The notes beneath the pieces are model-generated. The model saw only the letters and a list, made by a program, of their open reading frames with translations. It had not been told where the DNA came from and ran no database searches. The position numbers and the translations under genes were made by a program. A stretch of 64,000 bases of DNA from Cloeon dipterum (Eukaryota; Arthropoda; Insecta; Ephemeroptera; Baetidae), in assembly GCF_949628265.1 (NCBI RefSeq), contig NC_088790.1, forward strand, positions 2,980,545 through 3,044,544, in the 5' to 3' direction. Positions 23,071 to 36,475 of this stretch are shown here, piece by piece (the stretch's first letter is position 1; every line of letters starts with the position of its first letter).

Positions 23071-23999
23071 AAACGTCGCGTTAACTTTCAGTAACTACTA
23101 GGTCGCAAAACTTTCTTCAATTATTTTAAATTTATCAAAATATACCCCTAACTATAACACCTTTCACCCTTCATATAATGGTGAAAAGGTTTAAATCTAG
23201 ATACTACGCTTTCTGCGTTATCTAAATTTCTCAGCAAAAGTAAAAAATTTTGCACTGAAATCGCAATAAATATAATTTTACAATAATTTTTACAGCCTAC
23301 GATTCTGGTCCCTCGCGCTTTTCTGACGACACCCGAGATCCCACTCGAGTCGCGCGCAGAGCAGGGAAAAAAGTTATTTATTTTGCATGGAGTTAAAGAG
23401 CGCCGCAAGAAGCAGCCGAGAGATTCTGTTGCAGCGGCAAACAAACACGTACGAGACAAGCAGTAGACTGAAAAAGTACGAGCGCGCTTACCGCCCTTTT
23501 TCTGCGCACCATCCACTCGGCGTGTCCATTTATTCTTGATAATTTGCATGTCAGACGGTTTGGCTGCCAGCAGGCAAATATTTTGCTGCTAAAAGGCGCG
23601 GCGGCGAGTAAAAGAGCGAGCGAGCGAGCGGCCTTTATAAATGGACCTCTGTCTAACCTCGAATGAGAAGAGCGAAATGGCTCGCTCGGCTGCTTTTCTG
23701 GCTCGCTTTCGTCCCAAAGTGGCCGAGCACTTTTTATTGGATTTTCTTTGATACAAGGAGCGCCCGGAGGCCATAAATTCGCCAACTGGACCGGCTGATT
23801 GGCAAATTTGACTTGTTTATTGAGCGCGGAACGGCCGTGCGCTCGACCTGAGTGAATCTTTTCCCAATTTGCTACCGTGCCTCTCAAAGAAAGAGGGAAT
23901 ACTTACATCGGAAAGAGCATTTTTTGCGCGTCGAGGCGGAAAAGGGGCGTTTTTTCCCTTTGAATAAAATATTGAACAAGAATTGTAATTTTATTTTTG

Positions 24000-24560
24000 T
24001 CAGAATGCCAATCGATTTCTCAGGGTCAGGGTTCACCAATTTTACAAAAACGCACCACTGTTTATTTGCAAAAAAATAAACAGCTGGAAAAACCCACCCG
24101 TTTTGAGTTTTTCCACATTTTTCCGAAAATGGGGTTTTCCAGGAAAATTTGGGGTTTTACGAACCCTGTGTCAGGATAGGTAGCAAAATAGCTCGTCTGG
24201 AAGTGCCAAAAATCGGTGGAAATGTAAATACTGATACTTTTTGGCGGTTTTTGGTTTGAAAGTGCCACACAACCAATCAGAGAAGGGGGCGGTTCTGATT
24301 GGACGTATATCGGTGCTAGGATCGAGACCGCAGCGCCACAGCGACAGCCAGCAGAAGTGAGTCAAGGGTGCTACGTCAAAGAGCCAATCAGAGAGTTACT
24401 CCCCTCTCTAATTGTAGCTAGATTCAGACAAAAAACCGCCAAAGTAACGGTATATTTACGTTTTCACCGATTTTACGCACGTTGATTCGACTTTCCGGAG
24501 GCGTTATATTCGGCTGTCTATCCTAATTAACCTCTGAGGAATCGATTAGCTCTGTCAAAA
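24000..24560. mobile_element. Family 2 CCAAT-bearing MITE-like element
   Basis: Left end gaatgccaatcgatttctc, right end ctgaggaatcgattagctc. The interior contains ttttggcggtttttggttt, caaccaatcagagaagg, cagcgccacagcgacagcca, gagccaatcagagag and accgccaaagtaacgg. No coding capacity. Confidence 0.7.
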
Positions 24561-25979
24561 ATGAACCTTTAATGAAATATCTGTCGTTCTGCTCTTGGAT
24601 GAGATGTGTACGATTTGAAACCGGCCCCAAATTGAGTTTGCCATTTCCACGGCTCTGAGCAGAATTAATTCTGAACGTCCAATTAAGCGGCCCTCTTTAA
24701 GACGTTTCTTCTCCGGCGCCGTTCGGCCGACTAATAAAAGTAATGCCTGACACTGGGACTCGCTGGAGTAGCTTTTTATTCAGCGCACAGAAGAAGAAAA
24801 ACACACACACACACACTCACACAGTGGCGCTCATTTTAAAGATCAAATAACTTTCAATTTGAGTTGACTTTAACTATCAGGGCGCCCTTCAATGTTCCCT
24901 AAAGACTTTTAAACTTTTCCTCCTCGCTCTCCAGCATCGCGTCTTGCCACTTTTCTGCCAGTGCACTTCCGCGAGCCCCTGAATTTTTTATGCCGCTCCC
25001 GCCTAAGCTGCTCTACATCGGGACTTGATGGCAAGGCAAGAAACGCGAATTTAGCGAGACAGCCCTCGTGAATACTTTCGTATGAAAGCGATGCAAAACG
25101 GGGCTCTGTCTATTCATGGCTGCCGCTGAATTCGCGGGCCTCTGGCATTTTTAGCTCTCCGGATTATTTACCGGCTCTTTCGGGGCTGTTAACCCGATCG
25201 TTTAGCGAGTTTAGATTCGATTCCGATTCAATTCAAAACGGGAAGTGGACGATAAATAAAAAAGCGTGTAAAATTGGCTTTGTTCCCTCTCGTCACAATG
25301 TGCCGCGGTCAAAAAACGCGGCAGAGGGGGTGCCGGGGTGGTTCGGTGGAAGAAAAAAGGTCGCAGAATGCATTTGGAATTCATGAAATGTAATTTGAAG
25401 CACGCTTAGCCGCGCCGCGCCGCTGCAGATGAGATGGCAAGTTCGAGATGCGGGCGCCGAGCCGAGGGGGGTGGTTTCATTAAGGGCTTGTTAGCCAAAT
25501 GCACGTGGAATTTTCATTAATCCAAGAGCGGCAGCAGCGTGCCACGCCAGCCGACAAAGCGAGAGAGCGCCTCGAGGTGGCGAGTTAAAAATAAACAACC
25601 TTTTTAACAGGCTGCGCCGGTCGGGAACGTGCGAGCAGGGTATGCAACGTGCTCGCCGCATCGGCTCGCCCGGTTGCCTATCCAAGCCCCTTTAATTTAT
25701 CTAATTGCCCGAGGAATTCCACCTCGACTGCGGAACTGCTTTAACGGCCGCACCGTCCCGAAAAAAAAAACAATTTTGAGAATACACCCTAATTGAGTTG
25801 AGTGTTCGGTACTTGTACTTAAGGAGCTTAATGGAATTGTCTAAAATGAGGCTGAGTAGTAGGTCCTATAAGAATTTGTGAATTATTTAATGATCTTAAC
25901 ATTTTATTAGTTAGCTCTCTCAGCAGATTGATTGAAATAATTAAAATCGAATGAAAATAAATTTAACTAAAAATCAAAG
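24561..25979. other. Intergenic DNA without recognised genes
   Basis: Includes a short (CA)n run near 24801-24815 and GC-rich stretches around 25300-25700. No convincing coding exon. Confidence 0.35.
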
Positions 25980-26280
25980 CACAAAAGTCACGTTTTGCAA
26001 TTTTCCCGCGCTTTTTTGCGAGACATGGCACGCCTTCTTTAATATTTTCAAGAATCACCTCGCCCACATTTCAAATTTCCCGCTCAATATTAGTAAATAC
26101 GTTAGATTTAACGATTTTCCCGCGATTTGAGGTACTTACCATACGCGCCTACTTGTTTTATTTTACAGGAAACCACGCCCCCATTTCAAAATTTCCACAA
26201 GTTCTTAGAAAAATCGTCAAGTTTAACCATTTTCCCGCACTTTGAGACACTTTGCCACGCCTTCTGCCTTAAGGATATAA
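25980..26280. repeat. Dispersed GGCGTGG-type repeat block (reverse orientation)
   Basis: Phrases ttttcccgcgctttt, catggcacgccttctt, gattttcccgcgatttgag, aaccacgccccc and ttgccacgcc occur in order at spacings near 115 bp, matching the array at 61.4-62.0 kb on the opposite strand. Confidence 0.65.
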
Positions 26281-27289
26281 TGACTTGCATTTTTGTGAGA
26301 ATTTTTGTAATACAGGATTCAATTGAATATGTCTTTAAATCATCCTGTTAAGAAAATGAAATGTAGAATTTCGTAGAGCAAAATTTTTCACTGAAAGCCA
26401 GCTATATTTATTCGCCTTCCTTTCTACAAAATGCCACCCTTCCGTGCCATAAACAAGCAGGAAAACTGAAACTGCCTCGAGTCTGAAGCATCCACACGAG
26501 TTTTACAGCCAATCTTTTGCGCAAACTTTTTTCAACGACAAGAGCGGCATTTGCATTCTCGCAGTAAAGCAGCTAAAATGCGTCCATTTGAATCCCAGCC
26601 CACGCGTCACCTCTTTTTAAACCTTTCTTTTCCTTTGCTGCGTTCATTAAGGCCGCATCTTTTTCCTCGACGAGCGCTGACCCTAAATTTGCGCGGGCGC
26701 AATTAAAACGGCGTAAACACGCTGGCCCACTTTTAATTCGCCCGAGTGTACGACGACAATTACGCTCTCTCGCTCGCTCGGGACATCCATTCCCAGAAGA
26801 GGCATCCGTTTTATCACCGGAAAAACAGCAGAGCGAGCGGGCATTACACGCAGAAGGCGCTGGCTCGCTGGCTGGCTCTCTTAAAAATGATGATCATCGC
26901 ACAATATTGCCTGGCCCGTGCTGCATGTCGCCGCCGCTTTAATGGCGTGTGTGCATTCCGTAATGGCTGCAGCTGTAAAAGTGCCGCCAACGGTTGTTGC
27001 ACCATCATTTCATTTTGATCCCCATAATGGCGATGTTATTTAAGCATTTTATAAACATGGCCTCGCGAGTGGAGAGGAGAGCTCTAGGATGCCAGCCAGC
27101 CAGGCCAGCCAAGCCAGAAATCAGTTTCCAGCTGCTTTGGTCTGTAAACAAGCCTAAATGAATGGCCTGCTGTGTTTATTTTGATTAATGTGGATCTCTG
27201 CAGCAATTTACCGCTTCACGCACTGCAGGAATTGTTGTTGAAAACAGGAAAATATTCATGTTTGCTCGTAGATTCATACAATTTTATAG

Positions 27290-27745
27290 TTGAGTGTGCT
27301 TTCAATCGATTCCGAGTCGATTTTCGATTTATGTAGGCAGATTCAACACGAATGTATAAAAAAACGTTTCTTTGGCGGTTTTTGGTCTGAACCTAGCAAA
27401 AAGAACGCCAGCGACCAATCAGAGAGACCTGCTCTCGTCTCTACCAATCAGAGAGACGAGAGCAGGTCTCTCTGATTGGCCAGATCGAGGCATGAGCGCA
27501 TTCTGAACAAGCGAGTCCAAGTCTAGCAAATGGTTGTCTCGATCTAGTCATTAAGATTAAGAGAGGACCGCTCATCCTTCTCTGATTGGCCGTTGGTCGT
27601 CGGCGTTCTTGTTCAAACGAAAAGCCGCCAAAATGGTTTTTACGTTTCTGCTGTTTTTGGGGCACGTCGTGTCGAATTATTTACTGAGCGATTGGGCTGT
27701 CCAATATAATTCGACCCCCAGGAATCGATTGAAACTCTAAAAAAT
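27290..27745. mobile_element. Family 2 CCAAT-bearing MITE-like element with perfect inner palindrome
   Basis: Left end gctttcaatcgattccgag, right end cccaggaatcgattgaaac. The interior has ttggcggtttttggtct and gcgaccaatcagagagacc. A nearly perfect inverted repeat at about 27413-27481 pairs ccaatcagagagacc with its complement around a short centre. Right half: gattggccgttggtcg and aaaagccgccaaaatgg. Confidence 0.7.
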
Positions 27746-29049
27746 GGAATTCCAGTGCTATTTAAGCCCTTTTCAGCAGCAAAAACAAGCTCATCACGTT
27801 TTGTCATGTGAGGTTACATGGCGCCAAGATCAACAACCACACAAAACTTTCTGCAGTATCTATCAAATAATAGCATATTTTTATTTTCCTTTAGTCGTGA
27901 ATTGTATTGCCCTTTGAGATTAGACCATATTGACGTTTCCCATACAAAAATTTCGATGATTTTGAATAGACTTGCTATTCATTGGTGCTGATTGTGAGCT
28001 GTGTGGTACAATAAAAAGAAGAGAGAAGAGAAAAGGCTCCCCCAGTGCCAGCGATGCAAAAAAGAACGATTTTCCAATATTCGCACAAAGCACTTCTGAT
28101 GCCAGCAAAAACAGATGATCGCAGTCGCGCGCGCGGGGGGAAAATGTGTTATTGGATCCAACATATCGCCTCTAATGGTGTCGCTATCTTAGTTTATTCG
28201 CAGCGGCATATATGAGAATATTTCACTTCAGCACCGAGCAAGCGAGCGAGCGCCTGTTGACAAGTTTTATATTTCACATCACCTCGAGCGTAAATATGTA
28301 TAAAGAAACGAGACTGCCGAGAAATGAAAATTTCCCCGAGATGAATAAATATACATACACACGTATAAACAAATAAGAGTAGTCTCTTCCCAGCGCACTG
28401 GCAAGACCGATTGAAACAATTCAGAGTGCAATAAAACGACAACTTGTTTGCGAAATCATTTCTTATCCCGGCGGAGCGTCGCGTAAAAAGCAGCAAAAGC
28501 AGAGCGCGTGCCGCCAACCCACTCGCTAGGGAGAAGCAGGTATATTAATATTTCGCTTGCCGTGTGTGTGTGTTTGTGTTAGTGCGCGGGAGATATTTAT
28601 TTTTCAATGTGCGTGAGTGTGGCCATATATCATGACAAGTGCACCTCTGCGCACGAGGCTGAGGAATGGAAAACAACCCCCGCGCTACATTTTATATGTA
28701 GCACAGCACGCAGTCAGCCTAAATGGATTGCCATCACTTTCTAGCAGTTTTGTAAAAAATATTGCACTTTTTAATCAATAAAATGGAACGACTCCCGATG
28801 CACTTTGCACAGTTAGTTGCGACATACTTCTGCATGTAGCACAGCATAAATTGCTACATTTATGCAAAGAAAAAAAAGTAGGAAATAGATTTGAAATCAG
28901 GTAAAAAATCAAATGAAGGTAAAAAAACATTCTTATTCCAACTCTTAGCCAACTCTATGAAATTTACACCGTAGAAATATTTTTTTAATTGTAAATTGCG
29001 TCATATACATTATAATATTTATTTTTACGGGGTTTGAGGAAATTTTGAA
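27746..29049. other. Intergenic DNA without recognised genes
   Basis: Mixed composition with a (GT)n run near 28562-28572. No gene or clear repeat recognised. Confidence 0.35.
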
Positions 29050-29680
29050 ACCTCAGTATCTCATCTCCTCTTGATGTAATGTCAAAAAAGGTGTTCTTAG
29101 GATTTATCTCGCTAAGTTCAATTGAAATAACACTAAATTCAATGTACTAGGTCAAGATCAAAGGTCAGAACTGTTAATTTTAATATTTTAAAAATAAGCG
29201 ACAGATTTTAGAATTTTGAAAATGTGTTTAAAAGTTGTCATATAACATCAGTAAACTTTTATGGAATTTTCAGAGTGAACTTTCTGTCTGATTTCGTGAA
29301 ACTGCACCTCAAAACTGGAAAAACAAGTTTTTTTCTTATTTTGTGTATTTAAAATATTGTAACTGCCGAATCTCAGGTTCTTACCATCAGAATTGCAAAA
29401 ACTACCAACCATTCAACTCGTCTCAACCTCCCCTAGATAGCCAAAGGGTTTAGGGATGCTGAACCCCCACCCCTAAATTACTATACAATTGTAAACCTCA
29501 TGAAATAGTAAAAACTTGAATATTACTGGAATTTTAGCATGAAGTTGAAAGGGGTGGATTTAAGCACCCCCTTAACCCTTCATCTCGTTAGGGTTGGTCA
29601 AGACGAGTGTAACGGTGGTTAGTTTTTGCAATTCCGACGGTTAGAACCCGAGGTTTGGAAGTGTAAAATACCCAAAAACG
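29050..29680. repeat. Dispersed repeat family 3, inverted pair
   Basis: The family phrases occur forward near 29365-29475 (gaatctcaggttcttacc, gaattgcaaaaactacc, caactcgtctcaacctcc) and reversed near 29575-29670 (gttggtcaagacgagtg, tttttgcaattccgacgg, ttagaacccgagg). The copy is thus a foldback about 300 bp across. Upstream phrases such as aggtcaagatcaaaggtcag resemble sequence next to other copies. Confidence 0.6.
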
Positions 29681-30949
29681 AAAAATCGTGTTTTATGTAC
29701 ATTTTTACAATTCCGAAATCCTTTTCTAAAGACCTAATTTCATAATTGTCATAAGGAAAATCTGTTTATTAGATATTGCAAATAATTGTCAAAGCATCGA
29801 ATGAGCCTTTTCTACCGCTAACTTAGGCCACAAACATGCAAATCATTTTCATTGATATCCTTTCAAACTTCAGGCAAAGCAAACAAATTATGGCAACAAG
29901 ATTAAAAATAAAATCATGCATGCTATAAATTAGTTTCTGTCAGCTTTAAAAAAACATAAACGCAAACCTTTTACACAAATTTCAGTCTCGCTAACGCAAA
30001 ATCGGCTCTGAAGCACCGATTTCGGCGGCAAATCAAATTAAGCGGCGCAAACAACAGGAGTAATCCAGCAAATAAACCGTTCAAATGCGGCACAAAAATG
30101 GCACGGTGATAAATCATGTTGGCGAGCGCGCGCGCGCGCGTGCATGTAGAATTAAACGTGCCTTTGGCGTGCGCGCCTGTTTGTTTAGCGTAATTGCAAT
30201 ATCGCAGCGTCATCAGGGCAAAAATTCAATTTGCCTGTTGACGAGGGAGGCGATCGCGCATCGCGCGTGCGGCCTCCAAAAGGCCTGCTGCAAACTCGTT
30301 TGATATTTCAAATACGAAAAGAGCACCTTTTCCTTGAGGGAAAGGATCTCGCTATCAAATGAAAGGCTGGCCTGCAAGTTTACTTTTGGAATTTGGCCCG
30401 CTTTTGATTTAAAATCCCTTTCAAGTCTCGCATATCAAGATCAATCCGCCGGCCTGCGAGTCGTATCATATTAATTAAAAAGCAGGCCGGCTTCTTCGCA
30501 TTGTGTTGATTGAGGCTTGCATAGCGAATCCCAGCCTTTGCTCAAGATGTTTTCCCTTTGACCGACGGAGATGGATCTTGTCTGAAACGCTAGCAAACCG
30601 CAATGCAGCCCAGCGTTCCGATTGTTAGGAAGGGTCATTATTTGCTTTGGTTGCAGGCTGAAAAGCTAGGCTCTCTCGGCCCGTGAATATCGCTGAATAA
30701 GAGGCCACATAAAAGCAAGAGCCAGTTCTTCCAACTCAATAATTCTTATTAAAATAATCAGTAGAGGGCAGTAAATTTTGGAAGTTTTTTTTTGCAAGAG
30801 AATACGTCTGTTTGTTGATTTTATTTTTACAAAATTAAATAATAGGTTAAATCACTCTGTTTTACTACCCTCTTCGTGTGTTCAAAACAGGAGTGTCCAA
30901 TTTAAAATTCCAGATAAAAATTAACAAATATCATGACAGTTTAAAATAT
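29681..30949. other. Intergenic DNA with a short alternating CG run
   Basis: A run of alternating G and C at about 30126-30140 is the only notable simple sequence. No gene recognised. Confidence 0.35.
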
Positions 30950-31410
30950 TCATTTTCGACAAGGGGGATGAATAGGGGTTGAGGGTGAGTACCCCCCCCC
31001 AAAACTATTCAGCTTACCAGGGGAAGTCAAGCCAAGTCGAACGGTGTGCAGTTTCTGCATTTCTGACTATTAGAACCCGAGATTTGGCGCTCTCAACATT
31101 AGCAAAAATTCAAAGATTTGAGTTTTTCGAAATTAAATTTTGGATTTCTCGAAAACGAAGCCAAAAACCACCTTGAAATATTCACACATGATCACAAACA
31201 CTCTGAGACCACTTTTTAGGGGCATTTCAGATTTTTAAAAAATTTAAAAAAAAACAAGCACTCGGAAATTTGCGAAAATGACCCTTGGTGACCTTTGACC
31301 TTGATTGACGACCTAAAATTTGGTGTGCATTCTATAGGGCTTGATGAGAGGAGTTCAACGCATGCATTAACTTTCAAAATAAGTTATTACTTTTTCAAAA
31401 TTCAGCAAAA
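30950..31410. repeat. Dispersed repeat family 3, longer copy
   Basis: Contains gacaagggggatgaatagg, gttgagggtgagtacccc, ccaagtcgaacggtgtgcag, ctattagaacccgagattt, then aaatgacccttggtgacc and tttggtgtgcattc. The copy at 34085-34520 has the same order over about 430 bp, so this is one coherent element type. Confidence 0.65.
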
Positions 31411-32204
31411 ATCGAAAATAAACATTCCGCATTCATGAGAATTTTAATAATTACACGCTCTGCACTGTTCTATTCCGGCTAAATAGAAAAATAACGCGCC
31501 GCACACAACATCCCACTCCTTTTTATCCTCGTGGATAACATTATATTATAATATTCATGCCAATTATGCAGCCATTTTTCGCTGTGGAACATGACAAGCG
31601 AGGCAACATTGTTACAAATGCAGAGTTTGTGTTTCATCCCTCTTCCCTTTGTGCACCGCTGGTAATTTTGCACGTCCGACAGCACTCGCGTGCTTTATTT
31701 AACCAGGCACTCGCGGATCAATGGGCTAATTTAATGGAAGTCGCTTGCTCGATTATGAATGAGTTTCGCATATTCTATTGCCACGGCGGCAGGCGCAGCG
31801 ATTTAATCAATTTCCCGCTTTTCGACCACCGCGCAGCCAAGCCAATTCAAGCAAACACAATCTGTAATCACACTCTCGCTTTGTTTCTCTCTCTCTCCCC
31901 CCATCTTTGCACAGTAGTTATCATGCATATATATATCGCGTGCGTGTAACCGAATTATTATTGATCGGAACAACTACTCTATTTGCACATTTCACCGCTT
32001 GATTGCCGTTTCAAGCGAGAGTAAACAAAAAATAATTGGAAACACTTATTCAATCTATATCTATTTGAAATGGAATAAACGCCATAAAACTGCACACCAT
32101 TAGACTCGTAATTATAATTAACCCCTTTTTCATCCCCATCAAGAAAGGAAATAATGCAATAAACTTGATGGTAAGCTTTTACAAACTGGCGAAAAATTCC
32201 TTTT

Positions 32205-32660
32205 TACAATTTTGGAGAGGTAGAAATCGGGTTGATGGGGTTGGCACCCTTAAATTGCCTCGGATATCTAGGGGAGGTCATGGCGAGTTGAATGGTGAGC
32301 AGTTTTTGCATTTCTGACGCTTAGAAGTTACGATTTGGTGAAAAACGACTTATTTTTTCAGAGTCTTTCGTCATAAAAAACTAAATCTCGGGTTCGAAGA
32401 TTCCCATTTACAAAAATTTAATGCCGTTCTATTTTTTCATGTCTCATGATGCACTGAAGTATTTTCAAGGCGATTTACACCATTGCGAATTGTGGTGCAA
32501 ACAATAAAAATTAATACAATATGAGGTTTTTAGGGTGGGAAAAGGGTTGGAGCTCTCGGTATACTTTGGCTACCTAAGGGAGGATTAGATGAGTCTAACG
32601 GTGTGCACTTTCTGAAAATCTGACCGCTAGAAGATGAGATTTGGACGTTTGAAGATTTTT
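32205..32660. repeat. Dispersed repeat family 3, two partial copies
   Basis: Two partial copies, near 32215-32345 and 32525-32650. Shared phrases include tggcgagttgaatggtgagc, tttttgcatttctgac and gatgagtctaacggtgtgca, followed by gatttgg. Confidence 0.5.
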
Positions 32661-33109
32661 CAAAAACTTCAAAATGGACCATTTTTCACACATTATTCAC
32701 TGTTTAATTAAAAAATACGGCAATAAAGCACAATTTTATACTTCACATGCAAAGTGCAAGAACGCCTATTTAACGTGCAAAAACAATTATTATCGTGCGA
32801 GAACGCTTATTTAGCACGCAAGAACACCTATTAAACGTGCTAAAATGCCTGTTATATACGTGCATAACGCTTTATGTAACACTCAAACGTCTTAAAAATG
32901 CAAAACACGCGCTCAATTCGTGCCTCGAACCTAAATATAGAACTGAGACGCATAGAAAAAATGGTCCAATCCCTATAAAAATTGATAAAATGCAGCAGAA
33001 ATCGATCCGTGGCGTCTAACGTGCACTTTATTAGCCCCCCACTAAAGAGAAATACTGTTTTCGCATGAATATAGTATTCCAATCTGGGCAGGATCAGCAG
33101 ACGCGAAAC

Positions 33110-33720
33110 GGCACGCCAGCCGAAGGGTGAAAAAGAAGGAAGCAGCGCGGTGGCGGAGTCAAGTCTTTCGAAACGATTCACTCGATTTGGCGCGCCCGCC
33201 GCGCTGCCGCGAAAGCGCAGGGGTGAGAGTCAATTCCGTCTAACACAGTCGTCTAAATCATTTGGCACCAGCTCTCGCGCCCCCGGGGTTGCATATTTGC
33301 CGGCGCGCACGTACGTTCGTTTTTTCGCCGATTTGCCAGCTGGGCGTCCAATTTGGCCGTTCCAGTTATTTTGGCTCCGTCACTGCTCCGCCCTTTCCCT
33401 CTTCGCCGTCTGCTGACGAGAAGGCGGCGTGCGTCTTGTGCTTGGTGTCAAGTAGTGCTGCCGGCCTGGGGTGAGAGCCAGAGTAAAAAGTAAAGCCGTT
33501 CGGGATGAACCACCACCGCGCTGCGTGCGAGCGGGCGGGCGGGCGAGCGATCCCCCAGGGCCCCCTTGAGCGCGAGGGCTCGCTCCACTCGACTTTGTAA
33601 CTCGACCACCAAGAGCGGATAAATCCTCATCTCGCAGCCAGTGAAAGAGTTGCCGCCGTTTACTCCGCGATTCAGCTCTTGAGTGGACTGTAATCAGAGC
33701 GCCAATCACGTGGGAGCAGA
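33110..33720. promoter_or_regulatory. GC-rich CpG-dense island
   Basis: About 600 bp of strongly GC-rich sequence lies within AT-rich DNA, with frequent CpG and a G-rich strand near 33525-33560. Frames on both strands reach about 100 codons but show no domain, as expected for GC-rich DNA. It could be a promoter or first exon of an unrecognised gene. Confidence 0.25.
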
Positions 33721-34084
33721 CGGTTTTTCCCGAATTTCGTCTGTGAAACGATGATGAGGATCGTAGTTCTTTTACAGAAAAATAAAAAATTAAGAGGTTA
33801 ATTGTGTTATTTTTAAATCAAATTTTAGACTGTGGGTTTTCTATATTTTAATTGTTATATTAATTTGCTTCTAATTTGAAAATGAAGGAAAATGCCACTA
33901 CATTTCATTATCTTTAATTTTTTTATGATCGTCGGCGCCGGTTAAGTTAATGAGCTAAATATTATCACGGCTCGCAGGACGATGCCATTTTTTAAGCATC
34001 CTGCATTATTTCCCTTTACCTGTGTTCAAAACAGTGGGTTTAAATTTTAAAATTCCGGGGAAAAAATGCTTAAATACAAATACT

Positions 34085-34520
34085 CACTTTTTGACAAGGG
34101 GGATATAAATAGGGGTTGAGGGTGAGTACCCCCAAAACTATTCATCTCGCTAGGGGGAGTGAAGCCAAGTCGAATGGTGTGCAGTTTTTGCATTTCTGAC
34201 CGTTAGAACCCGAGATTTGGAGCTCATAACATTTGCATATATGCAAAAAAATCAAAATTCAAAATTGAATAACTCGAAAACAAAGGCGAGCACCCCCTTG
34301 AAGTTTTCCCTCAAGTTCACAAGTACCCTGTAACCACTTTTAAGGGGCGTTTCAAGTTTTAAAATTTTCAAAATACCAAATAAACCCTGAAATTTTCGAA
34401 AATGACCCTAGGTGACCTTGCCTGATGACCTTAAATTTGGTGTTCATTCGATCGGGTTTGTCAAGAGGAGCTCAACGCGCACCCTAACTTCTCAAAATTC
34501 ACCAAAAACGTCCCGTAAAA
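34085..34520. repeat. Dispersed repeat family 3, longer copy
   Basis: Collinear with 30950-31410. It starts gacaagggggatataaatag, then gttgagggtgagtacccc, ccaagtcgaatggtgtgcag, cgttagaacccgagattt, aaatgaccctaggtgacc and aaatttggtgttcattcg. No long coding frame. Confidence 0.65.
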
Positions 34521-36189
34521 CCAAGAAAAAAATTGACAAAAATCCGGAAAATCACTCAAATTTCATGCAAATTCTTTGGCCAGTTTATAAATTCGAAGTA
34601 TATCTGATACCACCCAAAAATAATCAACAGTTTTTCTGCATTAGGTATTTGTGTGTATATATTTGCAATTGGATGTACACGATTGGTGTATAACTTTATC
34701 GTGTGCATGCTGAAAACCAAATAAAAATCTATTCTATCTAAAGTCCCATTCGCTGAACTCTGGAACAAATTTCTGAGCCAAACAAGCAGCAATTTTATTT
34801 CGATGTAATTACACGGCGTAAATTTCCAATGTGCTCCTATAAATTCCGACCGGACAAAGCGCAAGTCCAAAAATATTCGCATCCGCAAACAATCCGGCCT
34901 CGCAATAAAGCGGGCCATTAATGCAAATAACACGGAGAGGCAGGCGAAATATGGGGCGGCGAGAACGCGTTTGCCAAATCCTTGCTGATTATCCGCCGAG
35001 AAATCTGGCTGCGCCACTTTCGGCGCCCGTGATAAGCGCCGAGCGAACGGACGGACGGACGGCCGGCTTTTTGCTGCGGAACGCGCGCGCTTTGGTCCAG
35101 CTGTCACCATGGAAACTCATAAAAGAAGATCAAGTGAAAAATACACACACGGCACTCGTTCGTTCGCTCGCTCTCAATATTATATATTGCGCGCAGCAGG
35201 ATTTTCTTCTCTCTCTCTCTCTCTCTCTTTGGCCGTTTGTATTCGATGTCTACCCAGACGTTTGCGGGCATGAAAAACGACGACGCTATTGCCCGCGGCT
35301 CTCCGGCCAAAGCCTCCGTCCAATGCAGCAGACACGGCCGATGCCAATTTCCAATTTGGTTGCGCAAAATGGACACGTCATCAAATACACACATGCCAGC
35401 AGCCGTCCTCTTCACGTTTCCTTTTCTCAGATCGAAATTAAGGCTTGCAAATCAGATGTGTAAGCAATGAGAGTCTGTCTAGAGGCCGCGTGCAAGAGTG
35501 GAAGAAATAAAATGTAGATAATAATGAGGGATACAATAATGTTAAAAATTCAATTTTATCTGCAAAGGAATTATGGAATAAAATCTAGATGGAATGAGGA
35601 TTTATTTTTCCAGTATACTGATATATAAAATTTTAAAAATATAGGATTTGGAAGGAAAATATAAATAAAATAAAAATAACCTACATCACAATTTAAAATA
35701 AAAAATTGTTGTAGCTAAAAAGGGACAAACTGCTTAAAATAATGATTTTTCTCTCACTCTTCCAATATTTTAATATTTTAGCCTTTAAAATTTCGCGACT
35801 GTTTACAGATGTTTTCAACAGTCAGACAGCGTTCAAGTTTGTTTAGACCATTTTTTCTGAGCTTATATGATCTTCGAGAGCACGAATCTTACAATTTTAA
35901 CCCTGTTAAACCACATTTTAAATCGTCTTAATATTCCAAAATCGTCCAATTAGTTAAGTTTGGCATAAAACTTGTGTTCAAGCATGATTTCCTAAAAAAA
36001 GTAAGCCTCGTGTGTGAGAAATAACCCATTTCACCGTGGCAGCGACGAATCCCAGCCACTGTGCAACATGTTTTTCCTTAGCGATTGAATGCCTAAAACC
36101 ATTTTCAATTTTTTCCTCTTGATATATATGTAATATCCACGACGAGTGGCACAAACTGTTTGCATATATTGTAACGAATTTTTTATTTT
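34521..36189. other. Intergenic DNA without recognised genes
   Basis: Contains a short (CT)n run at about 35207-35228 and a short GGAC repeat near 35049. A 184-codon minus-strand frame (34556-35110) has no recognisable domain. Confidence 0.35.
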
Positions 36190-36475
36190 TTCTAATATTG
36201 CAACCACCTAATCTCGGGTTCTAACAGTCAGAATTGCAAAAACTACACACCGTTCGACTCGTCTCAACCTCACCAAGCCAATGTATTTTTGGGGTTGATC
36301 TGATTTCCCATCAACCCCCATGAAATTTATTTCTACCTCCATCCTTTAAATTGAAAAGTAAAAACGTGATTTTTCACCCTCAAAACCCAGTGACTATCTA
36401 GAGGAGGTCGAGACGAGTTGAATCGTGTGTATTTTTTGTTATTCTTGACAGTTAGAAGCCGAGATTTAGAGGTGC
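36190..36475. repeat. Dispersed repeat family 3, inverted pair
   Basis: Forward phrases near 36205-36275 (taatctcgggttctaac, cagaattgcaaaaactac, cgttcgactcgtctcaacc) are answered by reversed ones near 36405-36470 (gaggtcgagacgagttgaat, cagttagaagccgagattt), giving a foldback layout like 29.4-29.7 kb. Confidence 0.6.

Noticed and set aside
34195..34225. tRNA-like B-box resemblance in repeat family 3 (gttagaacccgag)
   Set aside because: The phrase does not fit GGTTCGANTCC, and no A box, acceptor stem or anticodon arm can be folded around it.
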